A stretch of DNA of 64,000 nucleotides. Origin: an uncultured Sunxiuqinia sp. (GTDB lineage Bacteria > Bacteroidota > Bacteroidia > Bacteroidales > Prolixibacteraceae). The notes under the pieces were generated by a model. It had not been told where the DNA came from. It did not search any database and was given only the letters and a program-made list of their open reading frames with translations. Both the position numbers and the translations under genes were made by a program. Location: NCBI RefSeq assembly GCF_947495665.1, contig NZ_CANLZV010000014.1, positions 62,001 to 126,000 of the forward strand, in the 5' to 3' direction. Below are positions 50,879-60,051 of the stretch, piece after piece (the first letter of the stretch is position 1; every line of letters starts with the position of its first letter).

Positions 50879-51313
50879 ATGAATGGCATAAAATGGCTCT
50901 CCCTCCGGTTTAGTTTTTTTCTACTTCTTTTGTTGCTGGCAGCTCCGGCCTGTAAGGATGATTTTAAATCCTCCATTCCATACGTTGATGTGAACTTCTA
51001 CATAAACCTGGTCAACAACAATGCTTTAAATACGGTTGGCTACCCCGTCTACTTCAAGGGAGGATACGGAGGTATTGTGGTGATTAACAACGGAGTATCG
51101 TTTTATGCCTACGACATGACCTGTCCGTACGAAATTGACTTTAACTGTGGGTTGAAAGACGACCATGATGTGATCGGAACCTGCTCCTGTTGCGACTCTC
51201 AATACCATTTGCTTGATGGTGGCTATGTACTCTCGGGAACGGGGCCATCAACAGAACCCCTGCGGCAATACCGCGTGAGTGTTTCGGGAAGCAGGCTGCA
51301 TATCACCAATTAA
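50879..51313 (+). CDS. Rieske-fold-like lipoprotein lacking ligand histidines
   Basis: 144-residue lipoprotein (lipobox APAC, Cys25). The second half is laid out like a Rieske domain: a strand GIVVINNGVSFYAYDMTC, then Cys82-Pro in TCPYEIDFNC, Cys102/Cys104/Cys105 in GTCSCCDSQYHLLDGGYVLSG, and the LRQYRVSVSG end. A Rieske 2Fe-2S site needs Cys-x-His and Cys-x2-His; here the His places are filled by Tyr and by Ser/Gln, and extra Cys residues are present. So a normal Rieske cluster is unlikely; another metal site or disulfides may replace it. No partner gene is obvious. Confidence 0.7.
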   Translation: MNGIKWLSLRFSFFLLLLLLAAPACKDDFKSSIPYVDVNFYINLVNNNALNTVGYPVYFKGGYGGIVVINNGVSFYAYDMTCPYEIDFNCGLKDDHDVIGTCSCCDSQYHLLDGGYVLSGTGPSTEPLRQYRVSVSGSRLHITN

Positions 51314-51748
51314 TCAGGTATCTATTTCGTGTAGTTCGCGCTTGGTTTCTTCGAGTAAAAATATGCGGTCAAACGAAGAGTTGAAGTCCCAGTTGCTTAG
51401 CTTGTTCCGATAATGAAAGCTTAACTGGTTCTGAAACGAGCGCAGATGAATCAGCAACCACAATTCAACCGGCTTGACTTTCTGATACAAGTAAATTTTT
51501 TCTTCTTTGGCCGAGATGGTATGCGCAATGTTTTGCAACAGCAGTTCCGGCTCGTTATAATACCCTTGGTTGTCGAAAAAAGTCTGACCGTGCAGTTCGG
51601 TCAGTTCAATCCCAATGACTTTTCTCCGGTTGAGCCGAATCAAAAAATCAGGCGATTCTGTTTGCACCACCTTCCCTTTTGGAAAGTCGGAAATCAGATT
51701 TCGAAAGATCTGCAGAACTTGGTTTTCATGTTCTTTTTTGTCGGGCAT
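51314..51748 (-). CDS. Hypothetical protein, possible PD-(D/E)XK-like fold
   Basis: 144-residue soluble protein of unknown function. The segment TESPDFLIRLNRRKVIGIELTEL has the Asp...Glu-x-Thr spacing of some restriction-endonuclease-like folds, with the strand/strand pattern expected, but the canonical Lys is not present, so activity is doubtful. The frame is open back to a TTG at 51799, but that stretch covers the ahcY terminator hairpin; the ATG at 51748 (MPDKKEHENQ) is therefore taken as start. It follows ahcY on the minus strand and abuts the Rieske-like gene. Confidence 0.65.
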   Translation of the reverse strand: MPDKKEHENQVLQIFRNLISDFPKGKVVQTESPDFLIRLNRRKVIGIELTELHGQTFFDNQGYYNEPELLLQNIAHTISAKEEKIYLYQKVKPVELWLLIHLRSFQNQLSFHYRNKLSNWDFNSSFDRIFLLEETKRELHEIDT

Positions 51749-51765
51749 GTCCGAAGATACAAAAA

Positions 51766-51787
51766 AAAGCAGCTCGTAAGCTGCTTT
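51766..51787 (-). terminator. Rho-independent terminator of ahcY
   Basis: Perfect 9-base stem AAAGCAGCT / AGCTGCTTT with loop CGTA; on the minus strand the T-run continues to eight. It lies 13 bases past the ahcY stop and just before the next gene's ATG, which rules out the earlier TTG start of that gene. Confidence 0.88.
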
Positions 51788-51799
51788 CTGTACTATCAA

Positions 51800-53218
51800 T
51801 TAATAACGATAATGCTCGGGTTTATAAGGACCTTCCTGCGGAACGCCCAGATAATCGGCTTGCTCTTTCGAGAGTTTAGTTAGCTTGACACCCAGTTGCT
51901 CCAGATGCAGGCGTGCAACCTCTTCATCCAAGTGCTTCGGCAAGCGATAAACATCCGTTGGGTAGTCGGTTTTCCACAACTCAATTTGAGCCAGCGTTTG
52001 GTTGGTGAATGAGTTACTCATCACAAACGATGGGTGACCAGTGGCACATCCCAGGTTCACCAAACGCCCTTCAGCCAACAAATAGATACAATGCCCATCT
52101 TCGAACAAATACTTATCAACCTGAGGTTTGATATTTATTTTCTGAATTCCGGCCCATTTCTCCAAACGGGAAACCTGAATTTCATTGTCGAAGTGACCGA
52201 TGTTGCACACAATGGCTTGGTCTTTCATACCTGCCATATGGTCGGCCGTAATAATATCTTTATTTCCGGTGGTGGTTACAAAAATGTTTCCTTCATCCAA
52301 AGCTTCTTCCATGGTTTTCACTTCGAAACCTTCCATGGCTGCCTGCAAGGCGCAAATAGGATCAATTTCAGTTACAATGACACGGGCACCATATCCACGC
52401 ATAGAGCGGGCACATCCTTTACCCACGTCACCGTAACCGGCAACAACCACCACTTTTCCACCAATCATTACATCGGTGGCACGCTTGATACCATCAGCCA
52501 AGGATTCGCGGCAACCGTACAAGTTGTCAAATTTCGATTTGGTCACCGAATCATTGACGTTGAAAGCCGGGAATAACAGGCTTCCTTTTTCCATCATTTG
52601 ATACAGACGGTGCACCCCTGTGGTGGTCTCTTCCGAAACCCCTTTGATTTCAGGAGCGGTACGATGCCAGCGTTGTGGATCTTCTTGCAGAATGCGTTTT
52701 AGCGTATTGTGTAGTTCAATTTCATCTTCAGCTTCCAGTTCCACATCCAAAATGGATGGGTCTTTCTCAGCGGCATATCCTTGGTGAATCATAATAGTCG
52801 CATCACCCCCATCGTCAACAATCAGGTTAGGCCCCAGCCCGTTTCCAAAGTCAAGTGCTTTTTCCGTACACCACCAATATTCGGCCAGGGTTTCGCCTTT
52901 CCAGGCAAATACCGGAACACCGGCAGCAGCAATGGCGGCAGCAGCATGATCCTGGGTGCTGAAAATATTGCAGCTTGCCCAACGAACATCGGCCCCCAGC
53001 TCAACCAGGGTTTCAATCAAAACAGCCGTTTGAATCGTCATGTGCAAAGAGCCCATAATACGTGCTCCTTTTAGTGGCTGTTCCTTCGCAAACTTCTTGC
53101 GAACAGACATCAGTCCGGGCATTTCCTTTTCGGCAATTTCAATTTCCTTACGTCCGTAATCGGCCAGCGATATATCGGCTACTTTATAATCAATTTTCTT
53201 CTCTGTCATCATCGTCAT
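51800..53218 (-). CDS. ahcY: Adenosylhomocysteinase
   Basis: NAD-dependent hydrolysis of S-adenosylhomocysteine to adenosine and homocysteine, in the activated methyl cycle. The 472-residue chain has the N-terminal [35 protein letters not shown], the catalytic [14 protein letters not shown] loop with Lys and Asp, the NAD-binding [20 protein letters not shown], and the C-terminal Lys-Pro-x-x-Tyr-Arg-Tyr (KPEHYRY) that reaches into the neighbouring subunit. Length is normal for the class with the extra loop. It is monocistronic with its own terminator. Confidence 0.98.
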   Translation of the reverse strand: MTMMTEKKIDYKVADISLADYGRKEIEIAEKEMPGLMSVRKKFAKEQPLKGARIMGSLHMTIQTAVLIETLVELGADVRWASCNIFSTQDHAAAAIAAAGVPVFAWKGETLAEYWWCTEKALDFGNGLGPNLIVDDGGDATIMIHQGYAAEKDPSILDVELEAEDEIELHNTLKRILQEDPQRWHRTAPEIKGVSEETTTGVHRLYQMMEKGSLLFPAFNVNDSVTKSKFDNLYGCRESLADGIKRATDVMIGGKVVVVAGYGDVGKGCARSMRGYGARVIVTEIDPICALQAAMEGFEVKTMEEALDEGNIFVTTTGNKDIITADHMAGMKDQAIVCNIGHFDNEIQVSRLEKWAGIQKINIKPQVDKYLFEDGHCIYLLAEGRLVNLGCATGHPSFVMSNSFTNQTLAQIELWKTDYPTDVYRLPKHLDEEVARLHLEQLGVKLTKLSKEQADYLGVPQEGPYKPEHYRY

Positions 53219-53331
53219 AATGTGTGCAATTTTTGTGGCGCAAAGATAGTTATTCCATTTAATAACTCAAATGAAACCAGATTGTTTGCGGTTGTCTAAG
53301 CGCAGATTAATACATGGAAGTACGGGGTAGC

Positions 53332-54285
53332 TTAAATTTTTGTTTTATGGTATTCATTCCTAAAAAAACCCTGAATACTCGCTTTGTCCTCCTCTAGCTG
53401 GGAGCGCAACCCTTCAATGGAGCCAAACTTCTGTTCTTCCCTGATTTTTTTGATAAATTTCAGCTCCAGCTGCTGACCGTAAACGTCTTTATCGAAGTCA
53501 AAAATATGAACTTCAATGCTTCGATGGTCGGCATTTTTATTGATGGTTGGCCGGGTTCCAATATTCAGCATGCCTCGGTGGGTCACCCCGTTCAGGTTGA
53601 CAAGCACGGCATAAACGCCATAGCCCGGAATAATTTTATGCGGGTCAGAAGCTTCAATGTTGGCCGTAGGAAACTGAATTTTACGCCCCAGCTTTTGCCC
53701 TTCAACAACCGTTCCGTGCAGGCTGAAAGGATAGCCCAGGTAGCGGTTGGCCTTAGTGATGTCGCCTTCCTGAAGAGCTTTACGAATCTTGGTTGAACTG
53801 ATGTTGGCATTGTCAGAAATCAGAACGTCCAGCTTTTCAAGCTTGAACTGGAAAGCCAGCGACAAGCTTTGGAGCATGTCAAAATCGCCTTTGCGGTCTT
53901 TCCCAAATTTGTGGTCATAGCCCACCACCAAACTGTCAATTTGCAGTTGGTTGACCAACAGGATACGCACAAAGTCGGTGTAGCTCAATTCAGAAAAAGT
54001 CTGGGTAAAGGGGTAAATGATCAGGTGGTCAACGCCAGCCTGCTCCAGCAACTCAATTTTCTCCTCCAAAGTGGTCAGCAAGCGCAGGCTGCCCGGATCT
54101 TTTTTGAGCACTAATCGGGGATGGGGAGCAAAGGTGAAAATTACGGATTCACCTCCTTGCTGACTGGCAATTTCATTCAGGTGCTTAATCACCTTGCGGT
54201 GCCCCAAATGAACGCCATCAAAGGAACCAACCGTTAAAACCGGTTTTGCTACATTGAATTGGCTAACGTCACGATAAACTTTCAT
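53332..54285 (-). CDS. ribF: Bifunctional riboflavin kinase/FAD synthetase
   Basis: Makes FMN and FAD from riboflavin. The N-terminal nucleotidyltransferase domain has VGSFDGVHLGHRKVI (about 19-33), VVGYDHKFGKDRKGD and SSTKIRKALQEGDI; the C-terminal flavokinase domain has LGRKIQFPTANIE, PGYGVYAVLV and MLNIGTRPTI. 317 residues is a usual length. It stands alone; no FMN riboswitch was recognised in the 167 bases upstream. Confidence 0.96.
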   Translation of the reverse strand: MKVYRDVSQFNVAKPVLTVGSFDGVHLGHRKVIKHLNEIASQQGGESVIFTFAPHPRLVLKKDPGSLRLLTTLEEKIELLEQAGVDHLIIYPFTQTFSELSYTDFVRILLVNQLQIDSLVVGYDHKFGKDRKGDFDMLQSLSLAFQFKLEKLDVLISDNANISSTKIRKALQEGDITKANRYLGYPFSLHGTVVEGQKLGRKIQFPTANIEASDPHKIIPGYGVYAVLVNLNGVTHRGMLNIGTRPTINKNADHRSIEVHIFDFDKDVYGQQLELKFIKKIREEQKFGSIEGLRSQLEEDKASIQGFFRNEYHKTKI

Positions 54286-54452
54286 TCAAGTTTCATTTTG
54301 CAGTGCCAAATGTAGCACATTTTTAGATTTTAGCCCCACTCTTGCCGGTGAAAACCCCAAGGCATGCTAAAAGATTTTACACGAGCCCGTGATTTGATTG
54401 GTAATTTATTATTTTTACCCACCGTTAAAAAATTGATAAAAAAATCTGAATC

Positions 54453-55601
54453 GTGAAAAGATTAATTGCCTTAGCTATTTCATTGGCAGCGATCATGGTC
54501 GCCTGCGATGATTCTACCCAATACAAAATATCCGGGAAAATCACCAATGCCGAAGGACAGTACGTTTACCTGGACGAACTCAAGGTAAGCTCATCCGAAA
54601 ATGTAGATTCCGTAAAAATCAACAAATCCGGAGAGTTTGAGTTTGATGGCACCGTGCAGCACCCCACCTTCTTTCTTTTAAAACTCAGCGAAAAGAACTT
54701 CATTACCCTGCTGGTTGATTCCGCTGAGCAGGTTTATGTTTCGGGTGATGCAGCTAATTTTTCACGCGATTATCTGGTAACAGGCTCTGAAGGTTCCACA
54801 TTGGTTCAGGAGCTAAACCAACATTTAAGTAACACCAAGCACCAACTGGATTCGATAAGTTCTTTGCATGTGCTTTTCCGGAACGATCCCAACTACCCGA
54901 CCCTGAAAACGAAGTGGGAAGAGGAGTACAAAGAGGTAGTTGAAAAGCAAATGAAATATTCTCAGAATTTTGTGACCACCCACCCCTTTTCCATGGCTAA
55001 CGTACTGGCCCTGTATCAGAAATTTGACGATCAGAATTTTGTCGTTCAGGACCTCCAGTCGTTAAAAACTGCCGCTTCGGCCCTTAACTCCTTTTACCCG
55101 GAGTCGGAACACGTGCAGGCGCTTTACGCCAACACCATCAAACTCATTACCGATGAGCGCAATGCCCGGATCAACCAGTTAATTCGTGAGCAAGGAAAAA
55201 ACAGTCCGGATATTGTATTGCCAGATCCTGACGGAAAAGAAATTGCACTTTCCTCTTTGGAGGGCAAGCATGTACTTGTTCAGTTCTGGGCTTCGCAAGA
55301 CCGCGGCTCACGGATTATGAATCCGGTATTGGTTGAACTGTACAAGAAATACAACAAAAAAGGCTTTGAAATTTACCAGGTAAGTGTGGATGAAAACCGC
55401 TACGAGTGGCTTGATGCCATTGACCAGGACAAGCTGAGCTGGATTAATGTAGGTGACATGGAAGGTAGCCGTACTGCATTAATGAACTACAACGTGCAAA
55501 GCATTCCTTTCAATTACCTGCTGGACGAAGAAGGTAAAATCATTGGAAAAGACCTGAAAGGACCTGCCTTAGACCGCTTGCTAAGTAAAGCATTGAACTA
55601 A
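54453..55601 (+). CDS. DUF4369/TlpA-like lipoprotein without the redox cysteines
   Basis: 382-residue lipoprotein (lipobox IMVAC, Cys18). An N-terminal DUF4369 domain (about 25-115; YKISGKITNAEGQYVYLDE) is followed by a helical linker and an AhpC/TSA-thioredoxin-like domain (about 250-382). In the latter the active site reads VLVQFWASQDRGSR, where related proteins have W-C-x-x-C: both cysteines are missing. The rest of the fold (GFEIYQVSVDENRYEW and the cis-Pro in QSIPFNYLLDEEGKI) is intact. The start must be the GTG at 54453, since a TGA lies in frame 6 bases before. A non-redox binding role is likely. Confidence 0.85.
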   Translation: MKRLIALAISLAAIMVACDDSTQYKISGKITNAEGQYVYLDELKVSSSENVDSVKINKSGEFEFDGTVQHPTFFLLKLSEKNFITLLVDSAEQVYVSGDAANFSRDYLVTGSEGSTLVQELNQHLSNTKHQLDSISSLHVLFRNDPNYPTLKTKWEEEYKEVVEKQMKYSQNFVTTHPFSMANVLALYQKFDDQNFVVQDLQSLKTAASALNSFYPESEHVQALYANTIKLITDERNARINQLIREQGKNSPDIVLPDPDGKEIALSSLEGKHVLVQFWASQDRGSRIMNPVLVELYKKYNKKGFEIYQVSVDENRYEWLDAIDQDKLSWINVGDMEGSRTALMNYNVQSIPFNYLLDEEGKIIGKDLKGPALDRLLSKALN

Positions 55602-55703
55602 ACGTTCTGCTTTTTCGGGTTTCTTTTCAAACAGGGAAACGACAATACTAAATTTATATCGGTATCTTCGCCCTGTTTTTTCGGACTATAAAATACAAGT
55701 AAG

Positions 55704-56480
55704 TTGACTGATTATCAAGGTAAGATATACTTCATTTCAGACATTCACCTTGGCGCTCCGGCCCTGAACAACAACCGGGAACGCGAGCAGCTGTTTGTCG
55801 CCTGGCTGGACGAAATCAAGCAGGATGCAGCAGCACTCTTTTTGATGGGTGATATTTTTGATTTCTGGTTTGAATACAAAACGGTGGTTCCCCGCGGCTT
55901 TACCCGCACCTTAGGAAAACTGGCCGAACTGGCCGACTCCGGCATTCCGGTTCATTTTTTCACCGGCAACCACGATGTTTGGGTGTTCGACTACCTCTCC
56001 AAAGAATTGGGTATTCAGGTACACCGAAAAGAAATGCGGGCCAGCTTTTCAGGAAAAAAATTCTTTCTGGCTCATGGCGATGGCCTTGATCCTTACGACA
56101 AAGGCTATCATTTTCTGAAAAAATTGTTTACCAACCGGTTTCTGCAATGGCTGTTTAGCTGGTTGCACCCAACCATTGGCGTATCGCTGGCTTTGGCCTG
56201 GTCCAAAAAGAGCCGTTTATCCAAAGGAATGTTCTTCCCATTTCAGGGCGAAGACAAGGAAGGGCTTTATCTTTTTGCAAAATCAGTGCTTGAAGATGAA
56301 GAAGTTGACTATTTTATTTTCGGGCATCGGCATTTGTTATTAGATTTGCCCCTTGAAAAAAATACCCGCTACATCAATCTTGGAGATTGGATTACTCATT
56401 TCTCCTATGGTGTTTTTGATGGCAAAACATTTGAATTGAAAACTTATAAAGATTCGGGCGACAAGCCTGCGAATAGATAG
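55704..56480 (+). CDS. lpxH: UDP-2,3-diacylglucosamine diphosphatase
   Basis: Lipid A synthesis: cleaves UDP-2,3-diacylglucosamine to lipid X and UMP at the inner membrane. The 258-residue metallophosphatase has all blocks: FISDIHLGAPA (Asp13, His15), MGDIFDFWFEY, TGNHDVWVFDYL, LAHGDGLDPYDKGY and the late FGHRHLLLDL. It begins with TTG at 55704; an in-frame TAA 12 bases before excludes a longer protein. It ends 2 bases before the KAS III gene, so the two are an operon. Confidence 0.93.
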   Translation: MTDYQGKIYFISDIHLGAPALNNNREREQLFVAWLDEIKQDAAALFLMGDIFDFWFEYKTVVPRGFTRTLGKLAELADSGIPVHFFTGNHDVWVFDYLSKELGIQVHRKEMRASFSGKKFFLAHGDGLDPYDKGYHFLKKLFTNRFLQWLFSWLHPTIGVSLALAWSKKSRLSKGMFFPFQGEDKEGLYLFAKSVLEDEEVDYFIFGHRHLLLDLPLEKNTRYINLGDWITHFSYGVFDGKTFELKTYKDSGDKPANR

Positions 56481-56482
56481 TT

Positions 56483-57565
56483 ATGGCTAAAAAGTTATAC
56501 ACAAAAATTATTGGTACGGGAAGCTGTATTCCCGAGCAAGTAATAAAAAACGATCACTTTTCAGAATACAATTTCTATGATCCGTCCTCAAAGCAACCTT
56601 TTGACAAGACCAACGAAGAGATCATCAAGAAATTTCATGAAATTACAAATATTGAAGAGCGCCGCTGGGTAAAAGAGGAGCAAGTCAATTCGGACATTGC
56701 TGCTGAAGCCATTAAAAATGCCTGTCAGGATGCCGGCATTGAACTGGACGAGCTGGACTTCATCATCATTGGGCACAACTTTGGCGATGTGGAAGCCGGA
56801 CGCACCCATACCGATGTGCTTCCTTCGTTGGCTAACAAAGTCAAGGGAATCCTGAAAATTAAAAATCCAGCCTGTATCTGCCACGATGTTATTGCAGGAT
56901 GTCCGGGATGGACGCAGGCAATGATTGTTGCGGATGCTTATATTCGCAGCGAAACACACCAGCGCGGAGTCGTTGTTGGTTCCGACGTGCTTTCGCGTAT
57001 TTCAGATCCCCATGACCGCGACAGCATGATCTATGCCGATGGTGCTGGCGCTACGGTTGTACAGGGCGTTTGGTCTGACGAGCCTACCGGAGTTCTGGCC
57101 CATTCTAGCCGTTCAGATTCAATCCCTTATGCCAACCTGTTGATAATGGGCGAATCAATGAATCCGGATTATGAAAGCGATGATTTGTTCATCAAAATGA
57201 AAGGACACAAGCTTTATGTGTACGCCTTGAATTTCGTTCCCGGAGTGGTCAAGGCCAGCTTGGACAAAGCAGGCATCACCCTGGGCGATGTGAAGAAAGT
57301 TTTGATCCACCAGGCCAATGAGAAGATGGATGAAGCAATTCTGAAAGGCGTCTTCAAGTTGTACGATGAGAAAAACATTCCGGAAGGAATCATGCCCATG
57401 AGCATCAATAAGCTGGGGAATTCATCAACAGCGACGGTGCCCACCTTGCTTGACCTGATTCTGAAAGGAAAAATGGAAAATCAGGAAATCAAGGAAGGCG
57501 ACTACATCATTTTGTGCTCTGTTGGAGCCGGAATGAATATCAACTCCATTGTTTATAAGTGGTAA
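56483..57565 (+). CDS. fabH: 3-oxoacyl-ACP synthase III family protein
   Basis: 360-residue KAS III-type condensing enzyme for starting fatty-acid synthesis. The thiolase fold has the nucleophile Cys140 in HDVIAGCPGWTQAM, catalytic His in VLIHQANEKMDEAI and Asn in INKLGNSSTATVPTLL, followed by SVGAGMNINSIVYKW. The motif around the cysteine (GCPGW rather than ACSGF) differs from textbook FabH and is seen in Bacteroidetes paralogues, so the precise acyl substrate is uncertain. It follows lpxH by 2 bases and ends at a bidirectional terminator. Confidence 0.9.
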   Translation: MAKKLYTKIIGTGSCIPEQVIKNDHFSEYNFYDPSSKQPFDKTNEEIIKKFHEITNIEERRWVKEEQVNSDIAAEAIKNACQDAGIELDELDFIIIGHNFGDVEAGRTHTDVLPSLANKVKGILKIKNPACICHDVIAGCPGWTQAMIVADAYIRSETHQRGVVVGSDVLSRISDPHDRDSMIYADGAGATVVQGVWSDEPTGVLAHSSRSDSIPYANLLIMGESMNPDYESDDLFIKMKGHKLYVYALNFVPGVVKASLDKAGITLGDVKKVLIHQANEKMDEAILKGVFKLYDEKNIPEGIMPMSINKLGNSSTATVPTLLDLILKGKMENQEIKEGDYIILCSVGAGMNINSIVYKW

Positions 57566-57588
57566 TACCGCAAACAACCTTATAAAAA

Positions 57589-57616
57589 AAGCTGCTTCGA
57601 AAATTCGAAGCAGCTT
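57589..57616. terminator. Bidirectional terminator between KAS III and ung genes
   Basis: Nearly perfect palindrome with arms AAGCTGCTTCGAA and TTCGAAGCAGCTT around two A residues; seven A residues precede and six T residues follow, so it works on both strands for the two converging genes. Confidence 0.92.
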
Positions 57617-57654
57617 TTTTATTGCCTTCATCCCAAACGATGAACAGAGCACTG

Positions 57655-58317
57655 CTACCAGTTCACCGGCGCTAAGTGATGTTGTTCCAAAAACGCATTG
57701 GTGCGGCTAAAATGCTTGTTGCCAAAGAACCCTCGACTGGCCGAAAGCGGCGACGGGTGCACCGAAGTCAGCACCAGATGCTTGCTTTGATCGATAAATT
57801 CGCCTTTGCGAATGGCATAATTTCCCCACAAAATAAACACAACGTGTTCCTTCTCTTCATTGATGCGATGAATGACCGCATCGGTAAAAGTTTCCCAACC
57901 TTTTTTCTGATGCGAAGCCGCTTGCCCGGCACGAACCGTTAAGGTGGCATTCAATAGCAACACCCCTTGTTTGGCCCAGCTGGTCAGGTTGCCACTTGTG
58001 GGGATGTCTTTACCAACATCTTGCTGCAGCTCTTTAAAAATGTTGCGCAGGCTGGGCGGAAACCGAATGCCATCGTTCACCGAGAAACACAGGCCATGCG
58101 CCTGTCCGGGACCATGGTAAGGATCCTGCCCCAAAATCACCACTTTTAACTGATCAAAAGGGCATTGGTCAAAGGCATTAAAAATAAGTTTGGCCGGCGG
58201 GTAAATGCTTTGCGACCGGTATTCCTCATGCACAAAGCTGCTGAGCTTTTCAAAATAGTCTTTTTCAAATTCATCGGCCAGTACGTTCTTCCAACTGGCT
58301 TCCATCTTTACATCCAT
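57655..58317 (-). CDS. ung: Uracil-DNA glycosylase
   Basis: Removes uracil from DNA as the first step of base-excision repair. The 220-residue family-1 enzyme has the water-activating loop [13 protein letters not shown] (Asp65), FSV uracil-pocket region, the [17 protein letters not shown] segment and the DNA-intercalation loop [13 protein letters not shown] with catalytic His. N terminus [13 protein letters not shown]; a start at MEAS is also possible. Faces the KAS III gene across a shared terminator. Confidence 0.97.
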   Translation of the reverse strand: MDVKMEASWKNVLADEFEKDYFEKLSSFVHEEYRSQSIYPPAKLIFNAFDQCPFDQLKVVILGQDPYHGPGQAHGLCFSVNDGIRFPPSLRNIFKELQQDVGKDIPTSGNLTSWAKQGVLLLNATLTVRAGQAASHQKKGWETFTDAVIHRINEEKEHVVFILWGNYAIRKGEFIDQSKHLVLTSVHPSPLSASRGFFGNKHFSRTNAFLEQHHLAPVNW

Positions 58318-58481
58318 TCAACAGGGTTTTATTTTGAAGCGTTAAAATAGCACTATTGTTTCAAAACGCAAGACGAAGCAGACAGTCCGTGTAAACAAGT
58401 TCCGAACATCCCGCCTTCGCTCAATTTCTTATTTCGTCTTCTGGTTCTTCTTTGTACTTTTAGCCTTCAAAATAAGAAAAC

Positions 58482-59795
58482 ATGAATATCATCTATCTGC
58501 TTGCCGGCCTGGCTGTTGGTTTTGTTGTAGCCTCGCTTCTGGCTAAATTGAAATCGAAAAATTCGGAAAACACCTGGCTTTTGGCTCGTCAGGAGTACGA
58601 AAAAGGCAAGGTTCAGCTGCTGGAACGACTCAGTTATCTGCAGGAAGACAAGGACAAGCTGACGGCTCGCCTGGAGGTGAAAGAGGTGGAACTTGAGCAG
58701 CAGGCACAGCGGCTTACCCGGGCCGAAGTGGAAGGAGCCAACCTGAAGGAAAAGCTGGCCTCGCAAAAGCAGGAGATGGAAGAATTGCAGAAGAAATTCA
58801 CCACCGAGTTTGAAAACATTGCCCACAAGCTCCTGAAACAAAACTCGGAAGAGTTCACCCTGGCCAATCAGAAGAACATCGGGGCAATCCTCGATCCGCT
58901 CCGGGAGAAGATTCAGCTGTTTGAGAAGAAAGTGGAAGACACCTACGAGAAAGGGCTTAAAGATCAAACGGATTTGCGGGCCGAACTGAAGAAGCTGCAT
59001 GACCTGAACCTGAAAATCAGCGACGAGGCCAACAACTTAACCAAAGCCCTGAAAGGCGATGTCAAAAAACAAGGCAACTGGGGCGAGGTGGTGCTGGAAC
59101 GTATTCTGGAACGCTCGGGTTTAACCGAAGGGCGCGAGTACGAAAAGCAGTTTAGCGTAATCGGGGAAAACGGTTCGCGCCTGCAACCCGATGTGGTGAT
59201 TCACCTGCCCGACCAGAAACATTTGGTGGTTGACTCCAAAGTATCGCTGGTAGCCTACGAGCGGCTGGTTAACGCCGAGAACGAACCCGACCGGCTGAAG
59301 CACAGCAAAGACCATTTGCAGAGCCTGAAAACCCACATCAAGCTGCTTAGCGAAAAGCATTACCAAAGTGCTGTGGGCATGAACAGCCCCGATTTTGTGC
59401 TCTTGTTTGTCCCCATCGAATCATCTTTTAGTGTGGCTATTCAGGCCGACCAGGATTTGTTTAACTATGCCTGGGACAACAAAGTGGTGGTGGTGAGCCC
59501 ATCCACTTTATTGGCTACCTTGCGCACCATTGCCAGCATTTGGCAACAGGAAAACCAAACCCGCAATGCCCTGGAGATTGCCCGGCAGGGAGGCGCTCTG
59601 TACGATAAGTTTGTCAATTTTGTGGCCGACCTCGAAAAAGTAGGAAACAACATTGAGCAAACCCGCAAAAACTACGACCTGGCGATGAACAAGCTGAACG
59701 ATGGTCGTGGCAACCTGATTCGTTCGGCAGAAAAACTCCGCGAACTCGGATCGAAAGCCAACAAAGAGCTGCCCCAGAAATACCTGGAAGAGTAG
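58482..59795 (+). CDS. rmuC: DNA recombination protein RmuC
   Basis: 437-residue member of the RmuC family, which limits DNA inversion and repeat-associated rearrangement and has a predicted nuclease-like core. Membrane helix IIYLLAGLAVGFVVASLL (about 3-20) is followed by a coiled coil to about residue 120 and the RmuC domain (about 130-400) with GNWGEVVLERILERSGL, LQPDVVIHLPDQKHLVVDSK (Asp and the Asp-Ser-Lys motif) and the second coiled coil. Its stop codon TAG lies at the first unit of the 23-base phased array, so the array starts right at its 3' end. Confidence 0.95.
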   Translation: MNIIYLLAGLAVGFVVASLLAKLKSKNSENTWLLARQEYEKGKVQLLERLSYLQEDKDKLTARLEVKEVELEQQAQRLTRAEVEGANLKEKLASQKQEMEELQKKFTTEFENIAHKLLKQNSEEFTLANQKNIGAILDPLREKIQLFEKKVEDTYEKGLKDQTDLRAELKKLHDLNLKISDEANNLTKALKGDVKKQGNWGEVVLERILERSGLTEGREYEKQFSVIGENGSRLQPDVVIHLPDQKHLVVDSKVSLVAYERLVNAENEPDRLKHSKDHLQSLKTHIKLLSEKHYQSAVGMNSPDFVLLFVPIESSFSVAIQADQDLFNYAWDNKVVVVSPSTLLATLRTIASIWQQENQTRNALEIARQGGALYDKFVNFVADLEKVGNNIEQTRKNYDLAMNKLNDGRGNLIRSAEKLRELGSKANKELPQKYLEE

Positions 59796-59940
59796 CCCGG
59801 CAACCGGGAGTTATAACTCCCCGCAATAAGACACAGTAACTACCTACCCCAGGTAGTTACAACTCCCAACAACAGGTACCGGTAACTACCATTCGCTGGT
59901 AGTTGTAACTACCAACGAAAAAACACGGTAACTTCTTTGG
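59793..59940. repeat. Phased degenerate tandem array, 23-base period, ACTnCC anchor
   Basis: Units starting with ACT(A/C)CC begin at 59816, 59839, 59862, 59885 and 59908, exactly 23 bases apart; most end in GTA. A related half-unit precedes (59793-59815) and a weak ACTTCT unit follows at 59931. Unit 3 forms a perfect hairpin, GTAACTACC (59836-59844) and GGTAGTTAC (59852-59860); unit 5 forms another with 7-base arms. No open frame of substance. It overlaps the rmuC stop codon. The bases from 59941 to 60051 show nothing else. Confidence 0.85.
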
Positions 59941-60051
59941 AGGGGCTACGGGTATCTCTTGATTCTTTGACTTACCGGATGGTTCGTTATTGGTCGGATT
60001 CTGAATCCAATCCAGCATTTATCTGCCTTTGTAGATTCAGAAAAGCAGGTT

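Noticed and set aside
58467-59000. 177-codon minus-strand frame
   Set aside because: Antisense to the coiled-coil part of rmuC; Leu/Gln-rich composition is a by-product of that coding sequence.
59793-59940. CRISPR array
   Set aside because: Units are 23 bases with only a short conserved anchor; there are no long identical repeats, no spacers and no cas genes. The same holds for the arrays at 19.2 and 63.8 kb.
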